Positions 48,643 to 56,611 of a DNA stretch of 64,000 bases are shown piece after piece (the stretch's first letter is position 1; each line of letters starts with the position of its first letter). Source of the DNA: Hoeflea sp038900095 (GTDB taxonomy: Bacteria > Pseudomonadota > Alphaproteobacteria > Rhizobiales > Rhizobiaceae); NCBI RefSeq assembly GCF_038900095.1, contig NZ_JBBMQQ010000001.1, positions 62,001-126,000 on the forward strand, written 5' to 3'. The notes beneath the pieces are model-generated. The model was not told the DNA's origin and did not search any database. It worked only from the letters and a program-made list of their open reading frames with translations. The position numbers and the translations under genes are program-made.

Positions 48643-49848
48643 TCAGACCCGTTCGAGAGCGATGGCGATGCCCTGGCCAACGCCAATGCACATGGTGGCC
48701 AGCGCCAGCTTTTCGTTGCGGACTGCCAGTTCCAGCGCCGCCGTGCCGGTGATCCGGGCGCCGGACATGCCGAGCGGGTGGCCCAGCGCAATGGCGCCGC
48801 CATTGGGGTTGATGTGATCGGCATCTTCCTGAAGCCCGAGCTGGCGCAGGACGGCAATGCCCTGGCTGGCAAAGGCTTCATTGAGTTCGATGACACCGAA
48901 ATCGGATGGCTTGAGGCCAAGACGGGCGCACAGTTTCTGGGTTGCCGGTGCAGGGCCGATGCCCATGATCCGCGGCTCGACACCGGCGGTGGCGCCGCCG
49001 AGAATGCGGGCGATGGGGGTGAGGCCATGCTTTTTGGCGGCAGCCTCGCTGGCAATGATCAGCGACGCAGCACCATCATTGACGCCTGATGCGTTGCCCG
49101 CGGTCACGCTGCCACCGGCGCGGAACGGGGCTTTGAGCTTCGCCAGCTGCTCGAGCGTCGTCTGCGGACGGGGATGTTCGTCGCTATCGACGACAACCGG
49201 ATCGCCCTTGCGCTGCGGAATTTCCACAGCAACGATTTCCCTGGCGAAACGGCCCGAGGCTTGTGCCTTGCCGGCGCGGGCCTGGCTGCGCAGGGCAAAA
49301 GCATCCTGATCGGCGCGGCTGATGTTGTAATCCTCGGCGACGTTTTCGCCGGTTTCCGGCATGGAATCGACGCCGTACTGGGACTTGAGCAGCGGATTGA
49401 CAAACCGCCAGCCGATGGTGGTGTCGTAGATTTCGGCGTTGCGCGAGAAGGCGGTGTCGGCCTTGGGCATGACGAAGGGGGCGCGGGACATGCTTTCCAC
49501 GCCGCCGGCAATCACCAGCTCGGCTTCACCGGAGCGGATGATGCGGGAGGCTGCAAGCACGGCATCCATGCCCGAGCCGCAAAGGCGGTTGAGCGTGGTG
49601 CCGGGAACCGAGACCGGCAGGCCTGCGAGCAGCGTGGCCATGCGGGCGACGTTGCGGTTGTCTTCGCCTGCCTGGTTGGCGCAGCCGTAATAGACCTCGT
49701 CGACCGTTTCCCAGTCGACGTTCGGATTGCGCTCCCTGAGGGCCCGCATCGGGATCGCGCCCAGATCATCGGCGCGAACGCCGGACAGGGCGCCGCCGAA
49801 ACGGCCAATCGGGGTGCGGACATAATCACAAATGAATGCTTCGGCCAT
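48643..49848 (-). CDS. pcaF: Beta-ketoadipyl-CoA thiolase
   Basis: A 401-residue thiolase that cleaves 3-oxoadipyl-CoA to succinyl-CoA and acetyl-CoA. The nucleophilic Cys is in TTLNRLCGSGMDAVLAAS, the catalytic His in NPNGGAIALGHPLGMSGAR, and the second Cys in LATMCIGVGQGIAIALERV. The IRTPIGRFGGALSGVRADDL start is typical of PcaF/PaaJ. Its length matches. It overlaps the pcaJ stop by one base. Context places it in the protocatechuate branch. Confidence 0.95.
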   Translation of the reverse strand: MAEAFICDYVRTPIGRFGGALSGVRADDLGAIPMRALRERNPNVDWETVDEVYYGCANQAGEDNRNVARMATLLAGLPVSVPGTTLNRLCGSGMDAVLAASRIIRSGEAELVIAGGVESMSRAPFVMPKADTAFSRNAEIYDTTIGWRFVNPLLKSQYGVDSMPETGENVAEDYNISRADQDAFALRSQARAGKAQASGRFAREIVAVEIPQRKGDPVVVDSDEHPRPQTTLEQLAKLKAPFRAGGSVTAGNASGVNDGAASLIIASEAAAKKHGLTPIARILGGATAGVEPRIMGIGPAPATQKLCARLGLKPSDFGVIELNEAFASQGIAVLRQLGLQEDADHINPNGGAIALGHPLGMSGARITGTAALELAVRNEKLALATMCIGVGQGIAIALERV

Positions 49849-50642
49849 CAGGCGGCTTCTCCAGTTTTTCCGCCCGAATGGGCGGCTTTGGTACGGGCAT
49901 TGAGATCGCGCAGTGTCGACAGCTCGATCCCGGTCGGGGCCGGAGTCTCCTCGAGCTTGTCAGCGAACCGCACGGTCCAGCCGCATTCCGCCTGAACCAT
50001 TTCGCGCGTTACGCCGGGGTGCAACGAGACCACGGTGAACTCACGTGTTACCGGATCAGGCTTCCAGACCGCAAGGTCCGTGACCATCAGCGTCGGACCC
50101 TTGGTGGTAATTCCCAGACGCTGACGATGGTCGCCGCCGTCGCCGTGTCCGAAGCTGGTGAAGAAATCGATCTTGTCGACCATGGCGCGTTTTGACTGCT
50201 TGAGCGTGATGAAGATCTCGCCGCAGGAAGACGCAATTTCCGGAGCGCCGCCGCCGCCGGGCAAGCGGGTCTTCGGGTGGTCGTAATCGCCGATCACGGT
50301 GGTGTTGATGTTGCCGAAGCGGTCGATCTGGGCAGCGCCGAGGAAGCCGACGGTTACGCGCCCGCCCTGAAGCCAGTAACGGAACATCTCCGGCACCGAA
50401 ACGGTTGTGACCGCAGTGTCGCAGAGTTCGCCGTCGCCGATCGACAGGGGGAGTACCTGCGGGGCGGTTCCGATGGTGCCGCTTTCATAGATCAGGGTCA
50501 CATCGGGGGCATGGGTGAGGCGGGCGATGTTGCAGGCGGCGGACGGTGCGCCGATGCCGACGAAGCAGACGTCGGTGTTCTTCAGGGCACGGGATGCCGC
50601 GATGGTCATCATTTCATTGGGGGTGAAATCAGTGTCGCTCAT
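49848..50642 (-). CDS. pcaJ: 3-oxoadipate CoA-transferase subunit B
   Basis: A 264-residue CoA-transferase beta chain that works with PcaI to move CoA from succinyl-CoA to 3-oxoadipate. Family blocks are CFVGIGAPSAACNIARLTH, the catalytic Glu in LIYESGTIG, and GFLGAAQIDRFGNINTTVIG. The sequence is closer to the glutaconate-CoA-transferase-like PcaJ of Rhizobiales than to the short Pseudomonas form. It starts in an ATGA overlap with pcaI and ends overlapping pcaF. Confidence 0.93.
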   Translation of the reverse strand: MSDTDFTPNEMMTIAASRALKNTDVCFVGIGAPSAACNIARLTHAPDVTLIYESGTIGTAPQVLPLSIGDGELCDTAVTTVSVPEMFRYWLQGGRVTVGFLGAAQIDRFGNINTTVIGDYDHPKTRLPGGGGAPEIASSCGEIFITLKQSKRAMVDKIDFFTSFGHGDGGDHRQRLGITTKGPTLMVTDLAVWKPDPVTREFTVVSLHPGVTREMVQAECGWTVRFADKLEETPAPTGIELSTLRDLNARTKAAHSGGKTGEAA

Positions 50643-51493
50643 GCCGCGCTCCTAAGATGTTTGATCCGGTCGGCAAAATCCTCCGGCCTGGCATCAAGAA
50701 CATTGTTCTTCATCCAGGCCAGGAAGGTGTCGCGGTCCGCGGCAATCTTGTCCCAGGCGATGTAGCTGGCGTTGTCGCGGGGATAGTAGCCATGGGCATA
50801 GGACGGGTGAGCACCGCCCGGCACCACGCAGATGGCAGTGACGGCCCAGCCGGGCAGGACGCAGGCGTTGGGATGAGCGGACAGATCGTCGACGATCTCC
50901 TCGACGGTAATCACCGAGCGCTTGGCAGCGAGCACGGCTTCCTTCTGCACGCCGACAATGCCTTCGATCAGCACGTTGCCCTTGCGGTCGGCCTTTTGCG
51001 CATGGATGAAGGTCGCGTCCGGACGGATTGCCGGAACCGCTGCCAGTTCCTCGCCGGTGAACGGGCAGGTGACGGACTTGATGTTCGGGTTGACCCTGGC
51101 CAGTTCCGCACCCTTGTAGCCGCGGAAGGTGGCAAACGGCAGGCCTGCGGCTCCGGCTTCATAGGCATTGGCCATGGCAGCGTGGGAGTGTTCCTCGATC
51201 TCGATGCGGTGCGGCCAGCCGTTTTCGACCGAGTCCCGCAGCCGCCTGAGAAGCCCGACACCAGGATTGCCGGCATAGGAGAAGATCAGCTTGCGCACCG
51301 CGCCCATGCCGATCATCTGGTCGTAGACGACGTCAGGGGTCATGCGCACCAGGGTAAGATCCTTGATGCCCTGGCGAAGCGCTTCGTGTGCGCTGGCATG
51401 CGGAATGAGGTGGGTAAACCCCTCGAACGCAGCCGTGTCACCGGAGTTGAGGTTTTGCGCCACCGCTTCGGGTAGCGTCATGAATTGTGCCAT
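50639..51493 (-). CDS. pcaI: 3-oxoadipate CoA-transferase subunit A
   Basis: A 284-residue CoA-transferase alpha chain, partner of PcaJ. Blocks are LPEAVAQNLNSGDTAAFEGF at the N-terminus, VRKLIFSYAGNPGVGLLRRL, DATFIHAQKADRKGNVLIEG and PGGAHPSYAHGYYPRDNASY. Its length again fits the larger glutaconate-CoA-transferase-like form seen in alphaproteobacteria. It lies 14 bases after pcaG and overlaps pcaJ by 4 bases. Confidence 0.93.
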   Translation of the reverse strand: MAQFMTLPEAVAQNLNSGDTAAFEGFTHLIPHASAHEALRQGIKDLTLVRMTPDVVYDQMIGMGAVRKLIFSYAGNPGVGLLRRLRDSVENGWPHRIEIEEHSHAAMANAYEAGAAGLPFATFRGYKGAELARVNPNIKSVTCPFTGEELAAVPAIRPDATFIHAQKADRKGNVLIEGIVGVQKEAVLAAKRSVITVEEIVDDLSAHPNACVLPGWAVTAICVVPGGAHPSYAHGYYPRDNASYIAWDKIAADRDTFLAWMKNNVLDARPEDFADRIKHLRSAA

Positions 51494-51507
51494 GACCAGC
51501 TTCTCTC

Positions 51508-52134
51508 TCAGATATCGAAAAATACGGTTTCCTGCGGACCTTGCAGGTGGATGTCATGGCTGTACTTGCCATTGCCGCCCTTGGCGAGCAGTGTTGCCAC
51601 CCGGTCCTGATGCTCGAAGCGTTCAAGCACCGGGTCGGCAGCGTTGGCTTCAGCCTCGTCCTCGAAATAGATCCGGGTGTTGAGGCCCAGGTTTATGCCG
51701 CGGGCGACGATCCAGATGTTGATGTGCGGGGCCTGCAGGCGTCCGTCGGTAAACGGAACGCGGCCGGGCTTGATTGTCTCGAAGCGGAAATGCCCGGTTT
51801 GTGCATCCGCGGCGCAACGCCCCCAACCGGTGAAGGCAGGGTCTGCGGTTCCGCGCTGCTCGGCCGGAGAGTTGTACAGACCATCGGTATCAGCCTGCCA
51901 GATCTCGACCAGCATGTCCTTGAGCGGTGTGCCTGCGCCGTCGATGACCCGGCCTTCAACAGTGATGCGCTCGCCCCTTGTGTCGTCATTGACCATGGCG
52001 ATGCCGAGGTCCTGATCATAGACGCCTTCGATGCCGCAGAAATTCGGCGTCAGGCCGATATGGACGTAAGGGCCTGCGGTTTGTGACGGCGATTCCTTGA
52101 AGGGGTAGAGCGGTGTCAGGGGAAGATTGGTCAT
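51508..52134 (-). CDS. pcaG: Protocatechuate 3,4-dioxygenase alpha subunit
   Basis: A 208-residue intradiol dioxygenase subunit. It has the family fold with SPSQTAGPYVHIGLTPNFCG at the N-terminus, VIDGAGTPLKDMLVEIWQAD and LQAPHINIWIVARG. As expected for the alpha chain, the iron ligands are missing (the His pair is APHINI and the two Tyr are replaced); the active site sits in PcaH. It lies 1 base from the pcaH stop, as usual for pcaHG. Confidence 0.95.
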   Translation of the reverse strand: MTNLPLTPLYPFKESPSQTAGPYVHIGLTPNFCGIEGVYDQDLGIAMVNDDTRGERITVEGRVIDGAGTPLKDMLVEIWQADTDGLYNSPAEQRGTADPAFTGWGRCAADAQTGHFRFETIKPGRVPFTDGRLQAPHINIWIVARGINLGLNTRIYFEDEAEANAADPVLERFEHQDRVATLLAKGGNGKYSHDIHLQGPQETVFFDI

Positions 52135-52135
52135 G

Positions 52136-52876
52136 TCAGTTGCCCTCCAGACGGTTTTCGAACAGGGTCGAGCGGCAGCCGCGCAGGATGATATCGAAAC
52201 GATAGGTCAGCGAGTCCATCGGCGCCGATGCGTCCATGTCGAGGCGGGCGACCAGCATGTCGATGGCAGCCGGATCATTGATGGTCCGGACAATCGGGCA
52301 ACGCGGGATCAACGGGTCTCCCTCGAAATACATCTGGGTGATCAGGCGCTGGGCAAAGGCCTGGCCGAAGACGGAAATGTGGATGTGCGCCGGACGCCAG
52401 TCATTCGGGCCATTCGGCCAGGGGTAGGGGCCGGGGCGCACGGTGCGGAAAGCATAGGTGCCGTCATCGCCGGAGACTGTCCGTCCGCAACCGCCGAAAT
52501 TGGGGTCGAGCGGCGCCAGATAGCTGTCCTTCTTGTGCCGGTAGCGGCCGCCGGCGTTGGCCTGCCAGAATTCGAGCAGAACGTTGGGGACAGGCTGCCC
52601 CCGTTCATCAAGCACCCGTCCCTGGACAACGATGCGCTCGCCGATGGCGCTCATGCCGGGCTGGGCGAAGTTGAGGGTCAGGTCGTTGTCGAGCGGCCCG
52701 ATCATGTCGTGGCCAAAGACAGGGCCCGTGGTCTCGGAAAGGGTGTTTGCGAAGGCTATCAGAGGTCTCTGGGGCGCGCGCAGGACCGACGACTTGTAAC
52801 CCGGCGCGTAGGGTTGCGGATGCCATGCCCTGTCCCGGGGGAAATAGTTCGCTGCTCGTGGCCTGCTGTTTCTCAT
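52136..52876 (-). CDS. pcaH: Protocatechuate 3,4-dioxygenase beta subunit
   Basis: A 246-residue catalytic subunit with non-haem Fe(III), which opens protocatechuate between the hydroxyls to 3-carboxy-cis,cis-muconate. The four iron ligands are visible: Tyr in NAGGRYRHKKDSY, Tyr in RPGPYPWPNGPNDW, and the two His in RPAHIHISVFG. The N-terminal 45 residues carry the beta-chain extension (FPRDRAWHPQPYAPGYKSS). Overlaps pcaC by 4 bases. It forms an (alpha-beta)n oligomer with PcaG. Confidence 0.96.
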   Translation of the reverse strand: MRNSRPRAANYFPRDRAWHPQPYAPGYKSSVLRAPQRPLIAFANTLSETTGPVFGHDMIGPLDNDLTLNFAQPGMSAIGERIVVQGRVLDERGQPVPNVLLEFWQANAGGRYRHKKDSYLAPLDPNFGGCGRTVSGDDGTYAFRTVRPGPYPWPNGPNDWRPAHIHISVFGQAFAQRLITQMYFEGDPLIPRCPIVRTINDPAAIDMLVARLDMDASAPMDSLTYRFDIILRGCRSTLFENRLEGN

Positions 52877-53268
52877 GCCTTGGATCCTCCCGATGTGGAT
52901 TTCATCTCAGCCAGTGTCCGCTTGGCGATGCGAAAGGCGGTGTTGGCCGCCGGTACGCCGGCATAGATCGCCACATGCATCAGTGCTTCGCAAATGTCTT
53001 CTTCGGTGGCGCCGGTGTTGGCCGTGGCGCGGACATGCATGGCGACTTCGTCCTCGTGGCCAAGCGCTGCCAGCAGCGCGATTGTCACGATCGAGCGGTC
53101 GCGCTTGCTCCAGTTGGGACGCGACCACAGGCCTTCCCACGCGCTTGCAGTGATCAGGTCCTGAAACGGTGCATCAAAGAGGGTCATTGCCGCGATCGAC
53201 CTGTCGACATGGGCGTCGCCCAGTACCTCGCGGCGCGTGCGCTCACCCTTGGACATTGTTTCCGCCAT
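52873..53268 (-). CDS. pcaC: 4-carboxymuconolactone decarboxylase
   Basis: A 131-residue CMD-family protein that decarboxylates 4-carboxymuconolactone to 3-oxoadipate enol-lactone. Blocks are RREVLGDAHVDRSIAAMTLF and RDRSIVTIALLAALGHEDEV, with the GATEEDICEALMHVAIYAGV helix. It is a stand-alone PcaC with no fused PcaD domain. ATG 53268 is chosen because GGAGG lies 6 bases upstream; TTG 53280 is the alternative. First gene of the operon, divergent from pcaQ. Confidence 0.94.
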   Translation of the reverse strand: MAETMSKGERTRREVLGDAHVDRSIAAMTLFDAPFQDLITASAWEGLWSRPNWSKRDRSIVTIALLAALGHEDEVAMHVRATANTGATEEDICEALMHVAIYAGVPAANTAFRIAKRTLAEMKSTSGGSKA

Positions 53269-53298
53269 CAGATCCTCCAAGCCAAAACCATGATCTAC

Positions 53299-53318
53299 TT
53301 TACATATTGGAATGGAAA
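53299..53318. promoter_or_regulatory. Interrupted inverted repeat between pcaC and pcaQ, operator candidate
   Basis: TTT-A-CAT-ATTGGA-ATG-G-AAA (20 bases) has matching outer triplets in an AT-rich 92-base divergent spacer. Position and symmetry fit a LysR-type PcaQ site. It does not match the ATAACC-N4-GGTTAA motif reported for Sinorhizobium, as I recall it. Confidence 0.4.
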
Positions 53319-53360
53319 TGAATAATGATTTTTTATTGCTTTAATAATAGCGAATTCGAT

Positions 53361-54278
53361 ATGGATATTTCGCGACGCATCAAAATTCGGCATCTGGAAG
53401 CTTTCGTCGAAGTCGCTCGCCAAAAGAGCGTCGGGAGGGCGGCGATCACCCTGTCGCTGACGCAGCCGGCGGTGACGCGAACCATCCGCGAACTGGAGCA
53501 GATCGTCGGCGCGCCGCTGATCGAACGGGATGGCAGGGGCATCCGGTTGTCGCACCAGGGAGAGGTCTTTCTCTCGCATGCCGGTTCCGGGCTTGCCGCG
53601 GTGCGCGGCGGAATAGCGGCGCTTGCCAATGTTGCGACCGCGGCTGGCCCCCCGCTGCGCATCGGCGCATTGCCGACCGTGTCTGCCACCATCATGCCCG
53701 GCGCGGTGGCCGATTTCCTGGCGTCGGGGCTGAAAAGCCCGTTGATGGTAACGACTGGCGAAAACCGGGTGCTGCTCGACCAGCTGCGCAAGGGCGACCT
53801 CGACCTGGTTATGGGGCGGATGCCTGCGCCCGAGAACATGGCAAGCCTTCGTTTCGAACAGCTTTACCGGGACCGGGTGGTGTTCGTTGTCTCCAACACC
53901 CATCCGCTGGCGGGACAGCGGCAGGTGGCGGCGGATATTCTCTCGCGTCATCCGGTTCTGGTCCCGCCTGCGGGATCGATCATCCATCCCTTTGTCGAGC
54001 GGGTCATGCTGGAGCAAGGCATGGCGCCGCCGGCCCAGGCGGTGGAGACCGTGTCGGACAGTTTCGGCCGCGCCTTCCTGCGCTCAACGGACGCCATATG
54101 GATCATTTCACGCGGTGTGGTCGCCGCTGAACTCGGATCCGGCGAGTTCGTTGCGTTGCCGATCGATACCGGCTCGACCATGGGCGCCGTGGGCCTGATC
54201 ACCCGCGATATCGACCGTCCGCATGATGCGGCGCTGTTTTTTGCCGACATCCTGAGGCGGCGCACGGCGCAAAGCTGA
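53361..54278 (+). CDS. pcaQ: LysR-type activator of the pca operon
   Basis: A 305-residue LysR-type regulator. The N-terminal winged HTH is at residues of about 5-64 (RRIKIRHLEAFVEVARQKSV with AAITLSLTQPAVTRTIRELE), and the effector-binding domain follows (about 95-300). The position, divergent from pcaC, and the sequence start MDISRRIKIRHLEAF are typical of PcaQ, whose coinducer is 3-carboxy-cis,cis-muconate or gamma-carboxymuconolactone. ATG 53361 is used; the frame extends to an earlier ATG at 53325 through AT-rich spacer with no similarity. The PcaQ name rests on context plus family. Confidence 0.92.
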   Translation: MDISRRIKIRHLEAFVEVARQKSVGRAAITLSLTQPAVTRTIRELEQIVGAPLIERDGRGIRLSHQGEVFLSHAGSGLAAVRGGIAALANVATAAGPPLRIGALPTVSATIMPGAVADFLASGLKSPLMVTTGENRVLLDQLRKGDLDLVMGRMPAPENMASLRFEQLYRDRVVFVVSNTHPLAGQRQVAADILSRHPVLVPPAGSIIHPFVERVMLEQGMAPPAQAVETVSDSFGRAFLRSTDAIWIISRGVVAAELGSGEFVALPIDTGSTMGAVGLITRDIDRPHDAALFFADILRRRTAQS

Positions 54279-54362
54279 GCGGGGGGCTGTTATACGTTGC
54301 TGGCGATGGCGTCCGGCACAATCACCCGGGTTATCAAGCTGAAACAAGGAACGCATTGTGAT

Positions 54363-54380
54363 TTTCGTTTCTTTCGTTTT
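54363..54380 (+). promoter_or_regulatory. TTTCGTTTC-TTTCGTTTT direct repeat, GlpR autoregulatory site candidate
   Basis: Two TTTCGTTT units 9 bases apart, 36 bases before the start of the DeoR-type gene. They resemble the TTCG array in front of glpD (39927-39967). Confidence 0.5.
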
Positions 54381-54415
54381 AAAATGGACCCGAAACCAGC
54401 GAACGTCGGAAAATC

Positions 54416-55192
54416 ATGCTTATGTACCTCGCGCCGCGCCATTCGGAAATTGTTGAACTCGCCAAGACCGAGGGCAGGGTTCTGGTTGACGATCTGGCCA
54501 GCCGTTTCGAAGTGACGCCGCAGACCATCCGCAAGGATCTCAACGATCTGTGCGAGCGGCAATTGCTCACACGCATCCATGGCGGCGCGGTCATCCCCTC
54601 GAGCACCCAGAACATGGAATATGCGCAACGCGGCAAGATTGCGGCTGCGGAAAAGCAGGCAATCGGCATCGCCGCAGCTGCACTGATCCCGGACAATGCA
54701 TCACTCTTCATCAATATCGGCACGACCACAGAGGCGGTGAGCCAGGCCTTGCTGCGGCACGGGCGGCTGATGATCATTACCAACAACATCAATGTTGCCA
54801 ACAGGATGCGTCCCTATACCCAGTTCGAGGTGGTGATCGCCGGTGGCGTTGTGCGTGCCTCTGACGGCGGTATTGTCGGCGAGGCGGCGGTGGATTTCAT
54901 CCGGCAATTCAAGGTGGATTACGCGGTGATCGGCACCTCGGCGATCGATCCGGATGGCGCGCTGCTCGATTATGACTTCCGCGAGGTCAAGGTGGCGCAG
55001 GCCATTATCGCCAATGCAAGGCAGGTGATCCTTGTTGCCGACTCGACCAAGTTCGAGCGTACCGCGCCGGTGCGGATCGGTCATCTCGAGCAGGTTGACA
55101 CCTTCGTCACCGATCAATGTCCGGATGACAGGGTGCGCAAGATCTGCCGCGAATTCGATGTCGAGCTGATCGAAACCATGCGGCAGCCCTAG
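54416..55192 (+). CDS. DeoR-family repressor, probable GlpR
   Basis: A 258-residue regulator. The N-terminal DeoR HTH (about residues 7-62) includes VLVDDLASRFEVTPQTIRKD and the following RQLLTRIHGGAVIPS, and the C-terminal domain is the sugar-phosphate sensor (NASLFINIGTTTEAVSQALL, YAVIGTSAIDPDGALLDYDF, VADSTKFERTAPVRIG). Close resemblance to GlpR of proteobacteria (glycerol 3-phosphate repressor) and the shared upstream motif with glpD point to control of glp genes, about 14 kb away. I withhold the symbol because a rival DeoR ligand cannot be excluded. Confidence 0.85.
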   Translation: MLMYLAPRHSEIVELAKTEGRVLVDDLASRFEVTPQTIRKDLNDLCERQLLTRIHGGAVIPSSTQNMEYAQRGKIAAAEKQAIGIAAAALIPDNASLFINIGTTTEAVSQALLRHGRLMIITNNINVANRMRPYTQFEVVIAGGVVRASDGGIVGEAAVDFIRQFKVDYAVIGTSAIDPDGALLDYDFREVKVAQAIIANARQVILVADSTKFERTAPVRIGHLEQVDTFVTDQCPDDRVRKICREFDVELIETMRQP

Positions 55193-55465
55193 GCCTGGCC
55201 GCAGCAAAACCGGAATTATTACCGGGCTCGACAGGTTGCTAATATCGAAAATGCGCTATCTGTTGCAGTGAAGTCACTGTATGACGGCTTTAGCGTGAAA
55301 GCCGCCATTTCTGGGCTGTTGAGCTTTTTTGGTCTCGCTGCTGCCACTATATAGCCCGAAACACTGGTATCCGATTTCAATCGATTTGCCGTCCGCATGC
55401 GCGTTGTCAACCGGTGCAGCTTCAGCTGCGCCCTTGCGCAAAACAATTTTGAGAGCAGGTTTTCT
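55193..55465. other. Intergenic region before the RND efflux operon
   Basis: About 273 bases; no gene or clear operator seen. AT content is raised around 55240-55290 and 55320-55360, where the promoter of the efflux operon probably lies. Confidence 0.4.
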
Positions 55466-56611
55466 ATGGCCAAGCCAAGGTTTCACACCATTGCAGCATT
55501 CGTCGTGCTGGCTGTATCCGCCGCATGGGTGCTTACCGGCGAGTTCTCGTCAATTGGCAGCGCGGCAAATGAAACGCCGGGCGAAGAGGCCGATGCCGCG
55601 AAGACGGCTGCGCCTGCGGAAAAGGTATTGCGCACGGTGGCGGTGATCGAACCTGCCTTCGTCCAGCACAACCGCATCATCCGTATCTCCGGAGTGACAA
55701 CGCCGGACAAGCGCACGACGCTTGCAACCCGCAGTGCCGGGATCCTCGGTGAGCTGAAGGTGAAAAAGGGCGACACGGTTCAGGCCGGCGATGTGGTTCT
55801 GGTGCTGGATGGCGCCGAAAAACAGGCGATGGTGGATACGGCCAAAGCGCTGCTGGACCAGCGCCGCAAGGAAGCCGAGAACATCGAACGCCTGGTCAAG
55901 AACGGGATTTCGCCGACGACGCAGAGCGACAGCGCCCGTTCGGCGCTGGCGTCGGCGCGTTCGCAACTCGAAGCTGCGCAGGCCGACCTGGACCGGCTGA
56001 CCGTGGTGGCGCCGTTTTCGGGTGTCATCGACCAGGTGATGGTCGAGGAGGGCAGCTGGCTGCCTTCGGGCGAAGCGGCGGCGGTGCTTTTGCAGCTCGA
56101 TCCGGTGGTGGCGCTGGGCGAAGTCAGCGAGCGGGAGATCGCCTATGTCAGCGTTGGAAGCGAAGCAGATGTGCGGCTGATCAGCGGCGACGTCGTTTCC
56201 GGCACGGTGCGGCATGTCAGCCTCGAGGCCACAGCGGGCACACGGACATTTCCGATCGAGGTCGCGATTGCCAACCCGGACAACGAGATCCCGGCGGGCA
56301 TGACCGCCGAAATCATGATCAAGTCCGAGGCGGTAACCGCCGTCAAGCTGCCGCGCTCTGTGGTGACGCTGGATGCGGCCGGCAATCTTGGCCTGCGCAT
56401 TCTCAATGAAGACAACACGGTCGGGTTTGTGCCGATCGACCTGATTGACGATTCACCTGCAGGTCTCGTGCTCAGCGGTGTTCCGCAGAACGCCAAGATC
56501 ATCGTGGCCGGCCAGGATCTGGTCAGCGACGGGGAAACCGTCAATGCGGTGCCCGCCGACACCAGCCTGATCACCGGCGCGACCGTCAAGGCTGCGGAGA
56601 AGTCGCAATGA
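55466..56611 (+). CDS. RND efflux periplasmic adaptor subunit (membrane fusion protein)
   Basis: A 381-residue MFP of the HlyD/AcrA family. An N-terminal signal anchor (HTIAAFVVLAVSAAWVLTGE) is followed by an Ala/Glu-rich segment. The lipoyl halves are RSAGILGELKVKKGDTVQAG and DLDRLTVVAPFSGVIDQVMV, with the alpha-hairpin between them (about 125-185), and then the beta-barrel and membrane-proximal domains. It overlaps the pump gene by 4 bases. The outer-membrane channel is not in the operon, so a shared TolC-type protein is presumably used. ATG 55466 is chosen for the signal anchor. Confidence 0.92.
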   Translation: MAKPRFHTIAAFVVLAVSAAWVLTGEFSSIGSAANETPGEEADAAKTAAPAEKVLRTVAVIEPAFVQHNRIIRISGVTTPDKRTTLATRSAGILGELKVKKGDTVQAGDVVLVLDGAEKQAMVDTAKALLDQRRKEAENIERLVKNGISPTTQSDSARSALASARSQLEAAQADLDRLTVVAPFSGVIDQVMVEEGSWLPSGEAAAVLLQLDPVVALGEVSEREIAYVSVGSEADVRLISGDVVSGTVRHVSLEATAGTRTFPIEVAIANPDNEIPAGMTAEIMIKSEAVTAVKLPRSVVTLDAAGNLGLRILNEDNTVGFVPIDLIDDSPAGLVLSGVPQNAKIIVAGQDLVSDGETVNAVPADTSLITGATVKAAEKSQ

